Assembly: GCA_964637165.1 (NCBI GenBank)
Contig: CAZWVI010000014.1
Location: 9,330 to 73,329 of the forward strand
DNA: 64,000 nt
Reading direction: 5' to 3'
From: CAZWVI01 sp964637165
GTDB lineage: Bacteria > Planctomycetota > UBA1135
In this document: positions 33,461 through 42,010 of the stretch, piece after piece
Position numbering within the stretch: the first letter of the stretch is position 1
Layout of the letters: each line of letters begins with the position of its first letter
Position numbers and translations under genes: made by a program
The notes under the pieces: model-generated
The model's database searches: none
Told to the model about the DNA's origin: nothing
What the model saw: the letters and a program-made list of their open reading frames with translations, nothing else

Positions 33461-35512
33461 ATGAGTTCAGCTTTGTCCTTCATGCTGCCGTTGTTGGTCG
33501 CGCTACTGCTAAGTGCTTGCAGTGGTGGAGCTGCTGGCGATAGTGGCCCCAGAAACCTTCTGTTGGTAACTTTCGACACCACGCGTGCCGACCACCTTGG
33601 TGCTTATGGATACCCGCACGCAATAACGCCGACTCTCGATCGATTGGCGAACGAAGGAGTGCGTTTTACAACTTGCATTGCGCCGGCGCCAATTACGCTG
33701 CCAGCCCACGCCAGCTTGTTGACTGGATTGAGGCCTTTAAAACACGGTGCACGTAACAATGCGACTCACCCATTGCCGCTCGATGTTCCAACTTTGGCCG
33801 AGCGTCTTCAAGCAGCTGGTTTTAACACTAGCGCGGTAGTTTCAGCTTTTGTGCTTGATTCACGCTACGGTTTAGCGCGCGGTTTTGATTCCTACGATGA
33901 TGATTTGACCAGCGCGCTAGCGGCCAAAGATTTCATGATTAAGGAAACCAAGGCCGACAACACGGCTGGCCGTGCCATCACGTGGTTGAAAAGTAAAAGT
34001 GATGACCAAGCATGGTTTTTGTGGGTGCATTTTTTTGACCCGCATGCAAGTTATGAAGCTCCCGAAAAATATGCCAGTAATCATCCAGGTAGTTCCTACG
34101 ACGCAGAAATTACTTTTGCCGATGCACAATTAGGACGAATTCTTAAGCAGCTCGAACAGCAGCAACAACTTGACGACACCCTAGTCGTAATGACCGCCGA
34201 TCACGGCGAGTCACTAGGTGAACACGGCGAACAAACTCACGGGTTTTTCATTTACGATGCCACAACCCACGTGCCATTAATTTTCAATCACTCATCATTG
34301 ACAAAACAAGTCATTGAACAAGTTTGTGGAAGTGTCGATGTTGCCCCATCAGTTTGTGCCCTGCTTGGCGTAGATTACACTCCAAGCGACTTTGATGGTG
34401 TGGACTTGTTTTCGCAAATAGATAGCCGTGAACCGGTTTATCAGGAATCAATGGTGCCCTACTTTAATCATGGTTGGTCTGATTTGCGCGCACTTCGCGG
34501 CCAACATTCGCGTTTCATAAAAGCTCCAGTTTCCGAATTAGAAGTTATTTCAAAAACAAATCCAATTGATGAGAAATTGTCATCAAAACTATCTCAACTT
34601 CTTGCCGAAGGTGAACGTGGTTTAGAACTTGGCGGGCTTTCTGAAATGTCTGAAGCCGAACGGCGCACCATGGAAGAACTTGGTTATATCTGGGATGATG
34701 GTGGTCTCGAAAATGGCGATCAATTAAACCCGAAAAGCTTAGCCGACCCCAAGGACAAAGTTGTTGAATGGGAAAAGAACCAACAAATTTATGAATTGGT
34801 GCGCCAAGAAAAGTGGACCGAAGCCGAACGCACTTTGCGGGAATTAATTAAGTCAGCTCCTGCGGCTTTAGACTCGCGCAAAATTTTGGCGCGGGTATTA
34901 ACTGCAACTGGGCGCAGTCAAGAAGCTCACGAGGAATTAGTTTCCGCATCAAAGCTTCCTGCAGCTGACGCAGAATTATTTGTGCGCCTCGCCGAGTCCG
35001 CATTCGCCTTGAAATTGGATTGGCAAAATTACTTAAACGAAGCGCGGCGCCGCAACCCCAGTGACCCCAGCCCGTGGGTTATGGAAGGGGATTGGTCGCT
35101 CAAATTGCGCGACCTTGAAAAAGCAATGTCAGCTTATTCACAAGCAATTGAACTTGACCAAAGTTGCGCTGAGGCATGGTCAGGAAGGGGTCGCTTGCTG
35201 CATATGGGTGGGCAGAAGGCTGCCTCAGCCTCAGCTTTAGACCGCGCTTTAGTTTTAGACCCTAGCCTAGCGACCGCTTGGTTTGGCCGCGGGGTGGTCG
35301 AAATGGCCGGTGGTGATCCTGGCAAGGCACAGGGATTTTTCCTCAAGGCAATTGAGTTAAAGCCCGACTACGCAAACGCTTACGCAAATTTGGGAAGTAT
35401 TTACTTTCGTCAGCAGCGGCTCGACGAAGCGGCCACATCCTGGTTAAAGGCCTTGGAAATCAATCCAAACCATCAGCAGGCCAAGAGGAATATGGAATTG
35501 CTAGAGAAATAG
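33461..35512 (+). CDS. Sulfatase-like hydrolase with TPR repeats, lipoprotein (paralogue 1)
   Basis: 683 residues. The signal peptide ends in lipobox LLSAC. Residues ~25-395 are the alkaline phosphatase/sulfatase fold: LLLVTFDTTRADHLGAYG, ITLPAHASLLTGL, HFFDPHASY, MTADHGESLGEHGEQTHG. The nucleophile position is Thr (TLPAH), not Cys or Ser. Residues ~440-683 hold tandem TPR-like repeats (AYSQAIELDQ, ASALDRALVLDP, FFLKAIELKP, WLKALEINP). The catalytic domain is closely similar to the protein at 37685. Probably a periplasm-facing phospho- or sulfo-ester hydrolase on a protein scaffold; substrate unknown. Confidence 0.88.
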   Translation: MSSALSFMLPLLVALLLSACSGGAAGDSGPRNLLLVTFDTTRADHLGAYGYPHAITPTLDRLANEGVRFTTCIAPAPITLPAHASLLTGLRPLKHGARNNATHPLPLDVPTLAERLQAAGFNTSAVVSAFVLDSRYGLARGFDSYDDDLTSALAAKDFMIKETKADNTAGRAITWLKSKSDDQAWFLWVHFFDPHASYEAPEKYASNHPGSSYDAEITFADAQLGRILKQLEQQQQLDDTLVVMTADHGESLGEHGEQTHGFFIYDATTHVPLIFNHSSLTKQVIEQVCGSVDVAPSVCALLGVDYTPSDFDGVDLFSQIDSREPVYQESMVPYFNHGWSDLRALRGQHSRFIKAPVSELEVISKTNPIDEKLSSKLSQLLAEGERGLELGGLSEMSEAERRTMEELGYIWDDGGLENGDQLNPKSLADPKDKVVEWEKNQQIYELVRQEKWTEAERTLRELIKSAPAALDSRKILARVLTATGRSQEAHEELVSASKLPAADAELFVRLAESAFALKLDWQNYLNEARRRNPSDPSPWVMEGDWSLKLRDLEKAMSAYSQAIELDQSCAEAWSGRGRLLHMGGQKAASASALDRALVLDPSLATAWFGRGVVEMAGGDPGKAQGFFLKAIELKPDYANAYANLGSIYFRQQRLDEAATSWLKALEINPNHQQAKRNMELLEK

Positions 35513-35524
35513 TTCGAAAAAAAA

Positions 35525-35554
35525 TGCGAGTATGCTATTGCTAGCATACTCGCA
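35525..35554. terminator. Intrinsic terminator
   Basis: Perfect 13-bp stem (TGCGAGTATGCTA with its complement, 35542-35554), loop TTGC, preceded by eight A and followed by CTTT. It separates the sulfatase-like/TPR gene from the Ig-like gene. Confidence 0.8.
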
Positions 35555-35571
35555 CTTTAAAAAAGCACACA

Positions 35572-36516
35572 ATGTTCAGTTCCTTACTCTTTCTTGCCCT
35601 CCCTCAATCCGCCACCCCACCAAATGCAAATTACGACCAAGTCGTTAATTCAGGCATTACCTTCACAGTGGTAATCGATGTTGCTGCCAACGACACTGAC
35701 CCAGACGGCGACCTCGACCCAACTTCAACTCTGATTTATTCGCAACCGGGCAATGGTGCGGCCTTGGTGCGCCCCGACGGCCAAATAACCTATCAGGCTC
35801 ATGCCGGGTGGCATGGAACCGACACACTTACTTACACCATCTCAGATTTGGCGGGTAACACTTCGAACATCGCCACCGTTGAAGTCGAAAGCTTTAATGA
35901 AAACGCCAAGCCGACTGCTGTTTATGACCAAGCCACTTGTGATGCCGGTGGATACGTCATTTTGAATGTAGGGCTAAACGATTTTGATTCAGATGGTTTT
36001 GTTGTTGGAAAAACATTGCGCATTGAATCACTACCTAAGCATGCTGATGTCCATGTGACTCAAGCCGGCAAGGTTAAGTTCGCGCCGTTCCCAGGTTGGA
36101 ACAACTCAACTGACACTTTCACTTACTCGGTTGAAGATAACGAAGGTGCTCGTTCGAACATTGCCACAGTTGAAGTGTTCACGCTTCCACCGCCGAACAT
36201 TAATCCGTTGCTTTCGGTTGACCCAGCTGTCGCCGGCCAGCACACCAATATTCATTTTGCCGCGGGCACTCCCAATAGTGTGGCGCGGGTACGCTTCTCT
36301 TTGTATGGCGGCGGCCCAACTAATAGCCAATGGGGCACGCTCTTCCTCACCCCACCTTATGGTGATTTGCCACCAATTGGATTAGATAGTTTTGGTGCTG
36401 GTTCGATTACCGTCAATGTCCCAAGTGACAAAGCTGGTCGCCAAGTGTGGCTTCAAGGCGTTGACATCAGTAGTTTGATGTTAACTAATGGTGTCGATTT
36501 AATAATCGCCCCTTAA
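35572..36516 (+). CDS. Exported Ig/cadherin-like repeat protein with C-terminal module
   Basis: 314 residues. A short signal (MFSSLLFLALPQS) is followed by two tandem ~95-residue Ig/cadherin-like repeats of the 'DxDGD... TYTISDLAGNTSNIATVEV' kind (residues ~20-108 and ~112-205), then the shared C-terminal module (LLSVDPAVAGQ ... VWLQGVDIS). Repeats like these form rods on adhesins. The stop overlaps that of the convergent aminotransferase (TTAA). Confidence 0.75.
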   Translation: MFSSLLFLALPQSATPPNANYDQVVNSGITFTVVIDVAANDTDPDGDLDPTSTLIYSQPGNGAALVRPDGQITYQAHAGWHGTDTLTYTISDLAGNTSNIATVEVESFNENAKPTAVYDQATCDAGGYVILNVGLNDFDSDGFVVGKTLRIESLPKHADVHVTQAGKVKFAPFPGWNNSTDTFTYSVEDNEGARSNIATVEVFTLPPPNINPLLSVDPAVAGQHTNIHFAAGTPNSVARVRFSLYGGGPTNSQWGTLFLTPPYGDLPPIGLDSFGAGSITVNVPSDKAGRQVWLQGVDISSLMLTNGVDLIIAP

Positions 36517-37634
36517 TTAGTTTCTAAACACTTTACTAAACAGTCGACAACCCGCTCGATTTGTTGATCGGTCATCTCTGGCCAAATTGGCAAACTAAGC
36601 ACTTGCTCGGCAAGTAAATCATTTGCCGCTAGGCTGGGGTGCTGATTCGCGTAAACCGGTAGGCGGTTTTGTGGAATTGGATAGTAAACCATGCAACCAA
36701 TTCCGGCCGCCGACAATTTACTTTGCACGGTATCGCGGTCAGCTTCGCTCAATCGAATAGTGTATTGATGAAAGACATGGCCATCGGCAACTTCAGGAGT
36801 AATAACTCCACTAAGCCCCGAAAGTAATTCACCATATTTTTGCGCAACGCGGCGCCGGCCTTGATTCCATTCATCAATATATTTTAATTTAACTCCTAAC
36901 ACCGCTGCTTGAATGCTGTCCAAGCGCGAGTTGTAGCCGAGCATTTCATTGCGATATTTATCCATCGCCCCATGATTGCGCAATTTGAGCGCAAGCTCGG
37001 CGGCGGCATCGTCGTTGGTTACAAACAAGCCACCATCACCCATCGCGCCTAAATTTTTACTCGGGAAAAATGAAAAGGCACCTCCATTTCCAAGACTACC
37101 GGTTTGTTGGCCTTGGTATTGTGCTCCAAAACTTTGTGCACAATCTTCCAAAACCAATAAATCATGATCATTGGCAATTTTTAAAATCTCAACCATGTTG
37201 GCGGGGCGGCCGAACAAATGGACTGGCATAATCGCCTTAGTCTTGGGAGTTATCGCGCCCTCAATTAGAGCGGGATTAATGTTCATGCTCTCTTCGTCCA
37301 CATCTACGAACACTGGTTCGGCACCAATAATTGAAATCGACTCAGCGGTGGCGAAAAAAGAAAATGGCGTGGTGATAACTTCATCGCCAGCCTTCACACC
37401 CAATGCGCGCAGGCCGATTATTAAGGCATCAGTTCCTGAGTTAAGGCCAATTGCATACTTCACGCCCAAGTAATCAGCCGCCGCCGCTTCAAAATCGCGG
37501 GTGGCAGGCCCGTTAATGAAGGCGGTACTGTCAATTACTTTAGTTACCGCTGCCAACACTTCATCACGAATACTGGCAAGTTGCGGCTTAAGGTCCAAAA
37601 CCGGTAGGGGGGAGATGACTTCACTCACAGCCAA
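36513..37634 (-). CDS. DegT/DnrJ/EryC1/StrS-family aminotransferase
   Basis: 373 residues. PLP-lysine motif FFPSKNLGAMGDGG, LNSGTDALIIGLRAL, PVHLFGRPANM and LEDCAQSFGA are diagnostic. The family transaminates nucleotide-linked keto-sugars for surface glycans. The start is TTG 37634 or GTG 37628, with no strong Shine-Dalgarno sequence. No dehydratase or glycosyltransferase is adjacent, so the sugar is unknown. It is divergent from the second sulfatase-like/TPR gene across an inverted repeat. Confidence 0.92.
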   Translation of the reverse strand: MAVSEVISPLPVLDLKPQLASIRDEVLAAVTKVIDSTAFINGPATRDFEAAAADYLGVKYAIGLNSGTDALIIGLRALGVKAGDEVITTPFSFFATAESISIIGAEPVFVDVDEESMNINPALIEGAITPKTKAIMPVHLFGRPANMVEILKIANDHDLLVLEDCAQSFGAQYQGQQTGSLGNGGAFSFFPSKNLGAMGDGGLFVTNDDAAAELALKLRNHGAMDKYRNEMLGYNSRLDSIQAAVLGVKLKYIDEWNQGRRRVAQKYGELLSGLSGVITPEVADGHVFHQYTIRLSEADRDTVQSKLSAAGIGCMVYYPIPQNRLPVYANQHPSLAANDLLAEQVLSLPIWPEMTDQQIERVVDCLVKCLETN

Positions 37635-37637
37635 ACT

Positions 37638-37664
37638 TTAACCACCTATCGATTAGATGGTTAA
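37638..37664. promoter_or_regulatory. Inverted repeat in divergent promoter region
   Basis: TTAACCA (37638-37644) and TGGTTAA (37658-37664) are perfect inverted repeats, with partial symmetry inside (CTA/TTAG). It lies between the aminotransferase and sulfatase-like/TPR starts and could be an operator. Binding protein unknown. Confidence 0.4.
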
Positions 37665-37672
37665 TTGAGTAA

Positions 37673-37678
37673 GATTAT
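37673..37678 (+). promoter_or_regulatory. Putative -10 element of sulfatase-like/TPR gene 2
   Basis: GATTAT ends 6 nt before ATG 37685, with no Shine-Dalgarno sequence. Confidence 0.3.
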
Positions 37679-37684
37679 TCTTCC

Positions 37685-40147
37685 ATGACCTCGACAAACC
37701 CACCAAAACAGTCACCTCCAACTTGGATGAAATGGGTCGGCATTGCCGCAATCTCATTTTTCGCGTATGCGGCATGGCTTGAATATCGTCCCGCTCCCGT
37801 TGGTCCTGATGCCGGTTTCAAAAACCTACTAATAGTTACCTTTGACACCACGCGTGCCGACCGCATCGGTGCTTATGGCTATCCCAAAGCGCAAACGCCT
37901 AACTTGGATCGTATCGCGCAAAATGGTGTGCTATTCGAACGTTGTCTAACTGTGGCTCCAATTACATTGCCATCTCACATCAGTATTTTGACTGGTCTTT
38001 ACCCTTATAACCATGGTGCGCGCAACAACGGAACTCATAATGTTCCAGCAGATATAACCACCATCGCTGAAACTTTGAGTGCTGAGGGATTTGCAACTGG
38101 CGCTACTGTTTCGGCCTTAGTCCTCGACTCTCGTTACGGGCTAGACCAAGGATTTGATCATTACGACGACAACCTCGCCAACGCAGAAAAAGCACCGATG
38201 TTTATGTTCCGAGAAACTAAGGCGTTGGACACTTCTAAGCGCGCGGTTCGTTGGCTGCAAGATCGAGGCAGTGAACGATGGTTCATGTGGGTGCACTTTT
38301 TTGACCCGCACGCGAACTACAATCCACCTGAAGAATTTGCCATGGACGATCCTTACGACGGCGAAATTTCATACGCCGATGCTGGCATGGGTGAACTAAT
38401 GCAAGCTCTCAGCAATATGGGCAAGCTTGACGACACCTTGGTCGTGATGACTGCCGATCATGGTGAGGCCCTTGGCGAGCATGGGGAATCGACCCACGGA
38501 ATGTTTGTTTACGACGCTACTACTCGGGTGCCTTTACTTATGAGCCATCCGGGCCTTCAGCCGGGCTTGCGCGTACCCGATGCCGTTTCATCGGTCGACA
38601 TCGTTCCAACTACATTGGAATTGCTTGACATTCAAAGCGAAGTTATTTTTGACGGCGTATCGATGGCCCAAAGCATTCGCCACGGCGATGACGGGCGCGT
38701 ATCACGCCCTCCGGTTTATCAAGAAGCGATGAATCCTTTTTACAATCACGGTTGGTCCGACTTGCGCGCTCTTCGCGATAGTAATGCCCGTTATGTCAAA
38801 GCGCCGCGCCCTGAATTGTATGACTTGTTTCGCGATGGCCGCGAGTTGAATAACTTACTTCCCGGTGCTGAAACCGAGGCAGCACCATTTATTTCACAAC
38901 TCAAAACAATGCTCGCTGACGGTGAACTCGATTCGCGTGGCGATGACATCCGCTCGATGGACCCCGACATGCGCGAAGCACTTGCGGCGATGGGTTATGT
39001 TTGGTCGTCTGAAACTGAAAGTGTCGGTGATAGTGAAGAACCCTTGAAGGACCCTAAAGACATGTCTCATATGTGGGAGCGATCACAGCAAGCAAATGCC
39101 TTAGTGCGCGCCGAACGATATGAAGAAGCCGAATCAATGTTACGCGCAATCCTCGCCGAAGATCCTGGCTCGGTTATGTCTGCGTCATCGCTCGCCGGCA
39201 TCCTAATTAAAACTGAACGCAAACAGGATGCATTGGAATTATTGCGCAAGGCGGTAACTATGAATGGTGCTCGAAATAGCACCTTCGTGCGCTTGGCTGG
39301 CCTTGAACGTGATATGGGGATTGACACATGGCGGATAAACCTTGAAGCGGCCAAAGCGCGAGACCAACGCGACCCAATGCCGCACATTCGTGAAGGAGAT
39401 TGGGCGCAAGACGATGAAAAGCCAGATGAAGCCATCGCATGTTATCAAGCAGCACTAGAGCTCGACCCGCTGGCCGCCAAGGCCTGGATTGGAATTGGCA
39501 ATACCGAACACCGACGCGCAAACGACATTAAAGCGGAGAAAGCATTTATGAAAGCGATTGAGTGTGATCCCATTGCTTATGAAGCTTGGTATGACCTCGG
39601 TGTGGTGGCTGAGGCTGGCGACCGCGTAGCTGATGCCGAACGTTACTACTTGAAGGCACTTGAAATTGAGCCACGTCACGTATTAACTTGCGTTAACTTG
39701 GGTAATCTTTACATGGGGGTTAAACAATATGAGCCAGCAGAAAAATATTACCGTCTAGGCTTGGTGCAAAATGAAGAAGACTTTAAGGCCAATTATAATT
39801 ACGGCTTACTTAAGAGTATTCAAGGCGAATACAAAATGGCCGCTGCTTTGTTCGGCCAAGCCTGTCGCGCCGAGCCCACCGAGATTGTTGCTTGGCAACA
39901 ACGCATGCGCGCCTGCCGCCAATCTGAAATGTGGGCTGGCTGCCTTGAGGCGGCTGAAGTGGTACTGGGCACTACACCAAACTCACTCGGAGCCCTAATC
40001 TTTGCCGGCGTTGCTGCTCACCAAAGCGGTGAACTTGATTTGGCTAAGAGTTACCTCACCCGCGCCTTAGAAGTTAGCGAAGAGAGAACCCGCGAGCGTG
40101 CTAAAAAAGATCCACAATTGTCGGCTGCCTTAGAGGCGACTAAATGA
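37685..40147 (+). CDS. Sulfatase-like hydrolase with TPR repeats, membrane-anchored (paralogue 2)
   Basis: 820 residues. An N-terminal membrane segment (WVGIAAISFFAYAAWL, ~17-32) replaces the lipobox of paralogue 1. The catalytic domain (~45-435) has LLIVTFDTTRADRIGAYG, ITLPSHISILTGL, HFFDPHANY and MTADHGEALGEHGESTHG, again with Thr at the nucleophile position. The C-terminal ~360 residues hold more TPR repeats than paralogue 1 (ACYQAALELDP, AFMKAIECDP, YYLKALEIEP, YYRLGLVQNE). The stop overlaps the next ATG by 4 nt, so both are translated together. Confidence 0.88.
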   Translation: MTSTNPPKQSPPTWMKWVGIAAISFFAYAAWLEYRPAPVGPDAGFKNLLIVTFDTTRADRIGAYGYPKAQTPNLDRIAQNGVLFERCLTVAPITLPSHISILTGLYPYNHGARNNGTHNVPADITTIAETLSAEGFATGATVSALVLDSRYGLDQGFDHYDDNLANAEKAPMFMFRETKALDTSKRAVRWLQDRGSERWFMWVHFFDPHANYNPPEEFAMDDPYDGEISYADAGMGELMQALSNMGKLDDTLVVMTADHGEALGEHGESTHGMFVYDATTRVPLLMSHPGLQPGLRVPDAVSSVDIVPTTLELLDIQSEVIFDGVSMAQSIRHGDDGRVSRPPVYQEAMNPFYNHGWSDLRALRDSNARYVKAPRPELYDLFRDGRELNNLLPGAETEAAPFISQLKTMLADGELDSRGDDIRSMDPDMREALAAMGYVWSSETESVGDSEEPLKDPKDMSHMWERSQQANALVRAERYEEAESMLRAILAEDPGSVMSASSLAGILIKTERKQDALELLRKAVTMNGARNSTFVRLAGLERDMGIDTWRINLEAAKARDQRDPMPHIREGDWAQDDEKPDEAIACYQAALELDPLAAKAWIGIGNTEHRRANDIKAEKAFMKAIECDPIAYEAWYDLGVVAEAGDRVADAERYYLKALEIEPRHVLTCVNLGNLYMGVKQYEPAEKYYRLGLVQNEEDFKANYNYGLLKSIQGEYKMAAALFGQACRAEPTEIVAWQQRMRACRQSEMWAGCLEAAEVVLGTTPNSLGALIFAGVAAHQSGELDLAKSYLTRALEVSEERTRERAKKDPQLSAALEATK

Positions 40148-41256
40148 AAAGTAGAACTTTACTACTGCTAATTATCATTGCCGCATTGGTAGTGTTGATG
40201 TTTGAGCAAAATGCTGGCGACGAGCTAATTCAATTAGAACAATTGCCAGTTGCTGAAGAAATGCCGTTGCCATTCGTTGAAGGTGAATTTTTACCCATCG
40301 CCGATGGTGATGCTCGCCACACCTTGTCGGTTACTCCTGCAAGTTTGCAAGTCAGTTCAATTAATCCCACCGGCGGCACAGTTAGTGCGGTCAGTTTTGT
40401 GGCACAACCAGAGCAAGTTGGTGTCCACCAACGGGTCGCTTATGGCAGCACTGCAACTTGGTCCGATATTAGACCAGGGGTTTGGCAAGTTAGCGCCACT
40501 GCCGATTTGCATTTCCCGGTTGAGCGGGGAGTTAAGGTTGCCGATGGACCAGCTACCGAACTTGAATTAATTCTCAAGCCGGCCGCCCAGGTGGTGGGCC
40601 AAGTGCAAAATACTTATGGCGCGGCTATGAATGGATATTTCGTTTACTTTCTTAAAGAAGGGGAAAGCCATCCAGGCTCATACCAAGACAAAGATGATGT
40701 AGTCCACGCTCGTGGCGGCGTCCGTGATGGTTCCTTCGAGTCGCCATTGCTAAACCCTGGGCGTTACCTGGTCTCTGTTGGCCCTCCTGGCCGCCCACTT
40801 AACCTGGATGAGGTATATCTTGAACTCGGAGAGCTTGAGCGCCGCGAAATCGAGGTAGTGGTTGAAAGTGGTGCTCAACTAGAGATTGTGGTGAGTGGGG
40901 CGAGCCAGCGGGCGAATATATCGCTTTTGCAGTACGACCCGCGCCGAGTTGCCCAGATGAAAAAAATGAATGAACGGCTCGGGGATAAAAGCAAATTCCA
41001 GGATCCTGAAAAAATGGAGGATAAATCCTGGAGAGCCGAAGAGCGGCTAAAAATGCGCGACTCTGAGGACGGCAAGTTGGTGGTTAACCGTATGCGTGCA
41101 GGTTTGTATTGCTTAGAAGTAAAAGATGTAGGGGGTAAGTTTCGCTCCAGCCAATCCTTTGAAGTCTTTGCTGACAAGCCGGTTAGGGTGAATATTGCGG
41201 TTCCAGATTGGGGTAGCAACTACCTGTCAAAGGCCGTTCAAGGCACTGTCCAGTAA
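40144..41256 (+). CDS. Membrane-anchored protein of unknown function
   Basis: 370 residues. An N-terminal anchor (LLLLIIIAALVVLMF) precedes an extracytoplasmic part with beta-rich, carboxypeptidase-regulatory-like segments (VVGQVQNTYGAAMNGYFVYF, PLLNPGRYLVSVGPPGRP). A basic stretch lies at ~265-300. No enzymatic motif is visible. The ATGA overlap with the sulfatase-like/TPR gene suggests a partner protein, possibly bound by its TPR region (inference). Confidence 0.7.
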   Translation: MKSRTLLLLIIIAALVVLMFEQNAGDELIQLEQLPVAEEMPLPFVEGEFLPIADGDARHTLSVTPASLQVSSINPTGGTVSAVSFVAQPEQVGVHQRVAYGSTATWSDIRPGVWQVSATADLHFPVERGVKVADGPATELELILKPAAQVVGQVQNTYGAAMNGYFVYFLKEGESHPGSYQDKDDVVHARGGVRDGSFESPLLNPGRYLVSVGPPGRPLNLDEVYLELGELERREIEVVVESGAQLEIVVSGASQRANISLLQYDPRRVAQMKKMNERLGDKSKFQDPEKMEDKSWRAEERLKMRDSEDGKLVVNRMRAGLYCLEVKDVGGKFRSSQSFEVFADKPVRVNIAVPDWGSNYLSKAVQGTVQ

Positions 41257-41274
41257 GCACTAAGCTTGCACTTA

Positions 41275-41308
41275 AGCCAGAGGGGTAATTGCCCCTCTGG
41301 CTTTTTTT
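41275..41308 (+). terminator. Intrinsic terminator
   Basis: Perfect 11-bp stem AGCCAGAGGGG with CCCCTCTGGCT, loop TAATTG, followed by seven T. Ends the 37685-41256 unit. Confidence 0.9.
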
Positions 41309-41323
41309 GTGGTCGGCGTTTGC

Positions 41324-41329
41324 CATAAT
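41324..41329 (+). promoter_or_regulatory. Putative -10 element of the GDPD gene
   Basis: CATAAT ends 6 nt before ATG 41336, the same hexamer and spacing as at the TlpA-like selenoprotein gene. No Shine-Dalgarno sequence. Confidence 0.4.
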
Positions 41330-41335
41330 GGTTTT

Positions 41336-42010
41336 ATGTCTGCTGAGTTTGCTGACCACCGCCCCTTAGTTTTCGCTCATCGTGGAGCTTCTGCTGAGTT
41401 GCCAGAAAACACTCTCCCAGCCTTTGCTCGTGCCTTGGAGTTAGGAGTTGATGCCATCGAGTTAGATGTTTGGTTAGCACGAGATGGCGTGCCAGTGGTT
41501 GCTCACGACCCACATCTGCACCGCACCCATGGTCGCGGCGAACAAGTAAATGAATTGGATTCAGGGATTCTTAAGGAACAAGCTGTGCCGTTGCTTGCCG
41601 AGGTGTTGGAGTTATGTCAAAGCGACAGTGACTTATTAATTGAGCTTAAAGGTCATGATGTGAAACTCGTACAAAAGGTAATAGGACTCTTGCCTGAATA
41701 TTCAAATATCAAATTACTTTCATTTTCCGAAGAAATGTTGTTTTGCTGCCAGACTTTGGCACCCAAAATCCCTTTGGTCTTAAATATAGAGAATCCATTA
41801 AGCGCTGAAGAAATTGATGCTTGCCCTTGGGAAACATTATCTTGTGACATCACAAAAATAACTTCGCAGTTTATTCAACAAGCTCATCAGGCCAAGCGCA
41901 AAGTTTGGGGGTATACCTGTAATGACCTGAAAACTTTTGAGCGATTAAGCTTCTTAAAAATTGACGCAGTCTTTAGTGATGATCCGGCCAAACTTCTCCA
42001 GCTTAGCTGA
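41336..42010 (+). CDS. Glycerophosphodiester phosphodiesterase
   Basis: About 224 residues from ATG 41336. FAHRGASAELPENTLPAF, AIELDVWLARDGVPVVAHDPHLHRTHG and LLIELKGHD are the GDPD metal and catalytic motifs. It hydrolyses deacylated phospholipids to glycerol-3-phosphate and an alcohol. No signal peptide, so cytoplasmic. The 3' end overlaps glpD by 32 nt, and GlpD oxidises its product. Confidence 0.93.
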   Translation: MSAEFADHRPLVFAHRGASAELPENTLPAFARALELGVDAIELDVWLARDGVPVVAHDPHLHRTHGRGEQVNELDSGILKEQAVPLLAEVLELCQSDSDLLIELKGHDVKLVQKVIGLLPEYSNIKLLSFSEEMLFCCQTLAPKIPLVLNIENPLSAEEIDACPWETLSCDITKITSQFIQQAHQAKRKVWGYTCNDLKTFERLSFLKIDAVFSDDPAKLLQLS

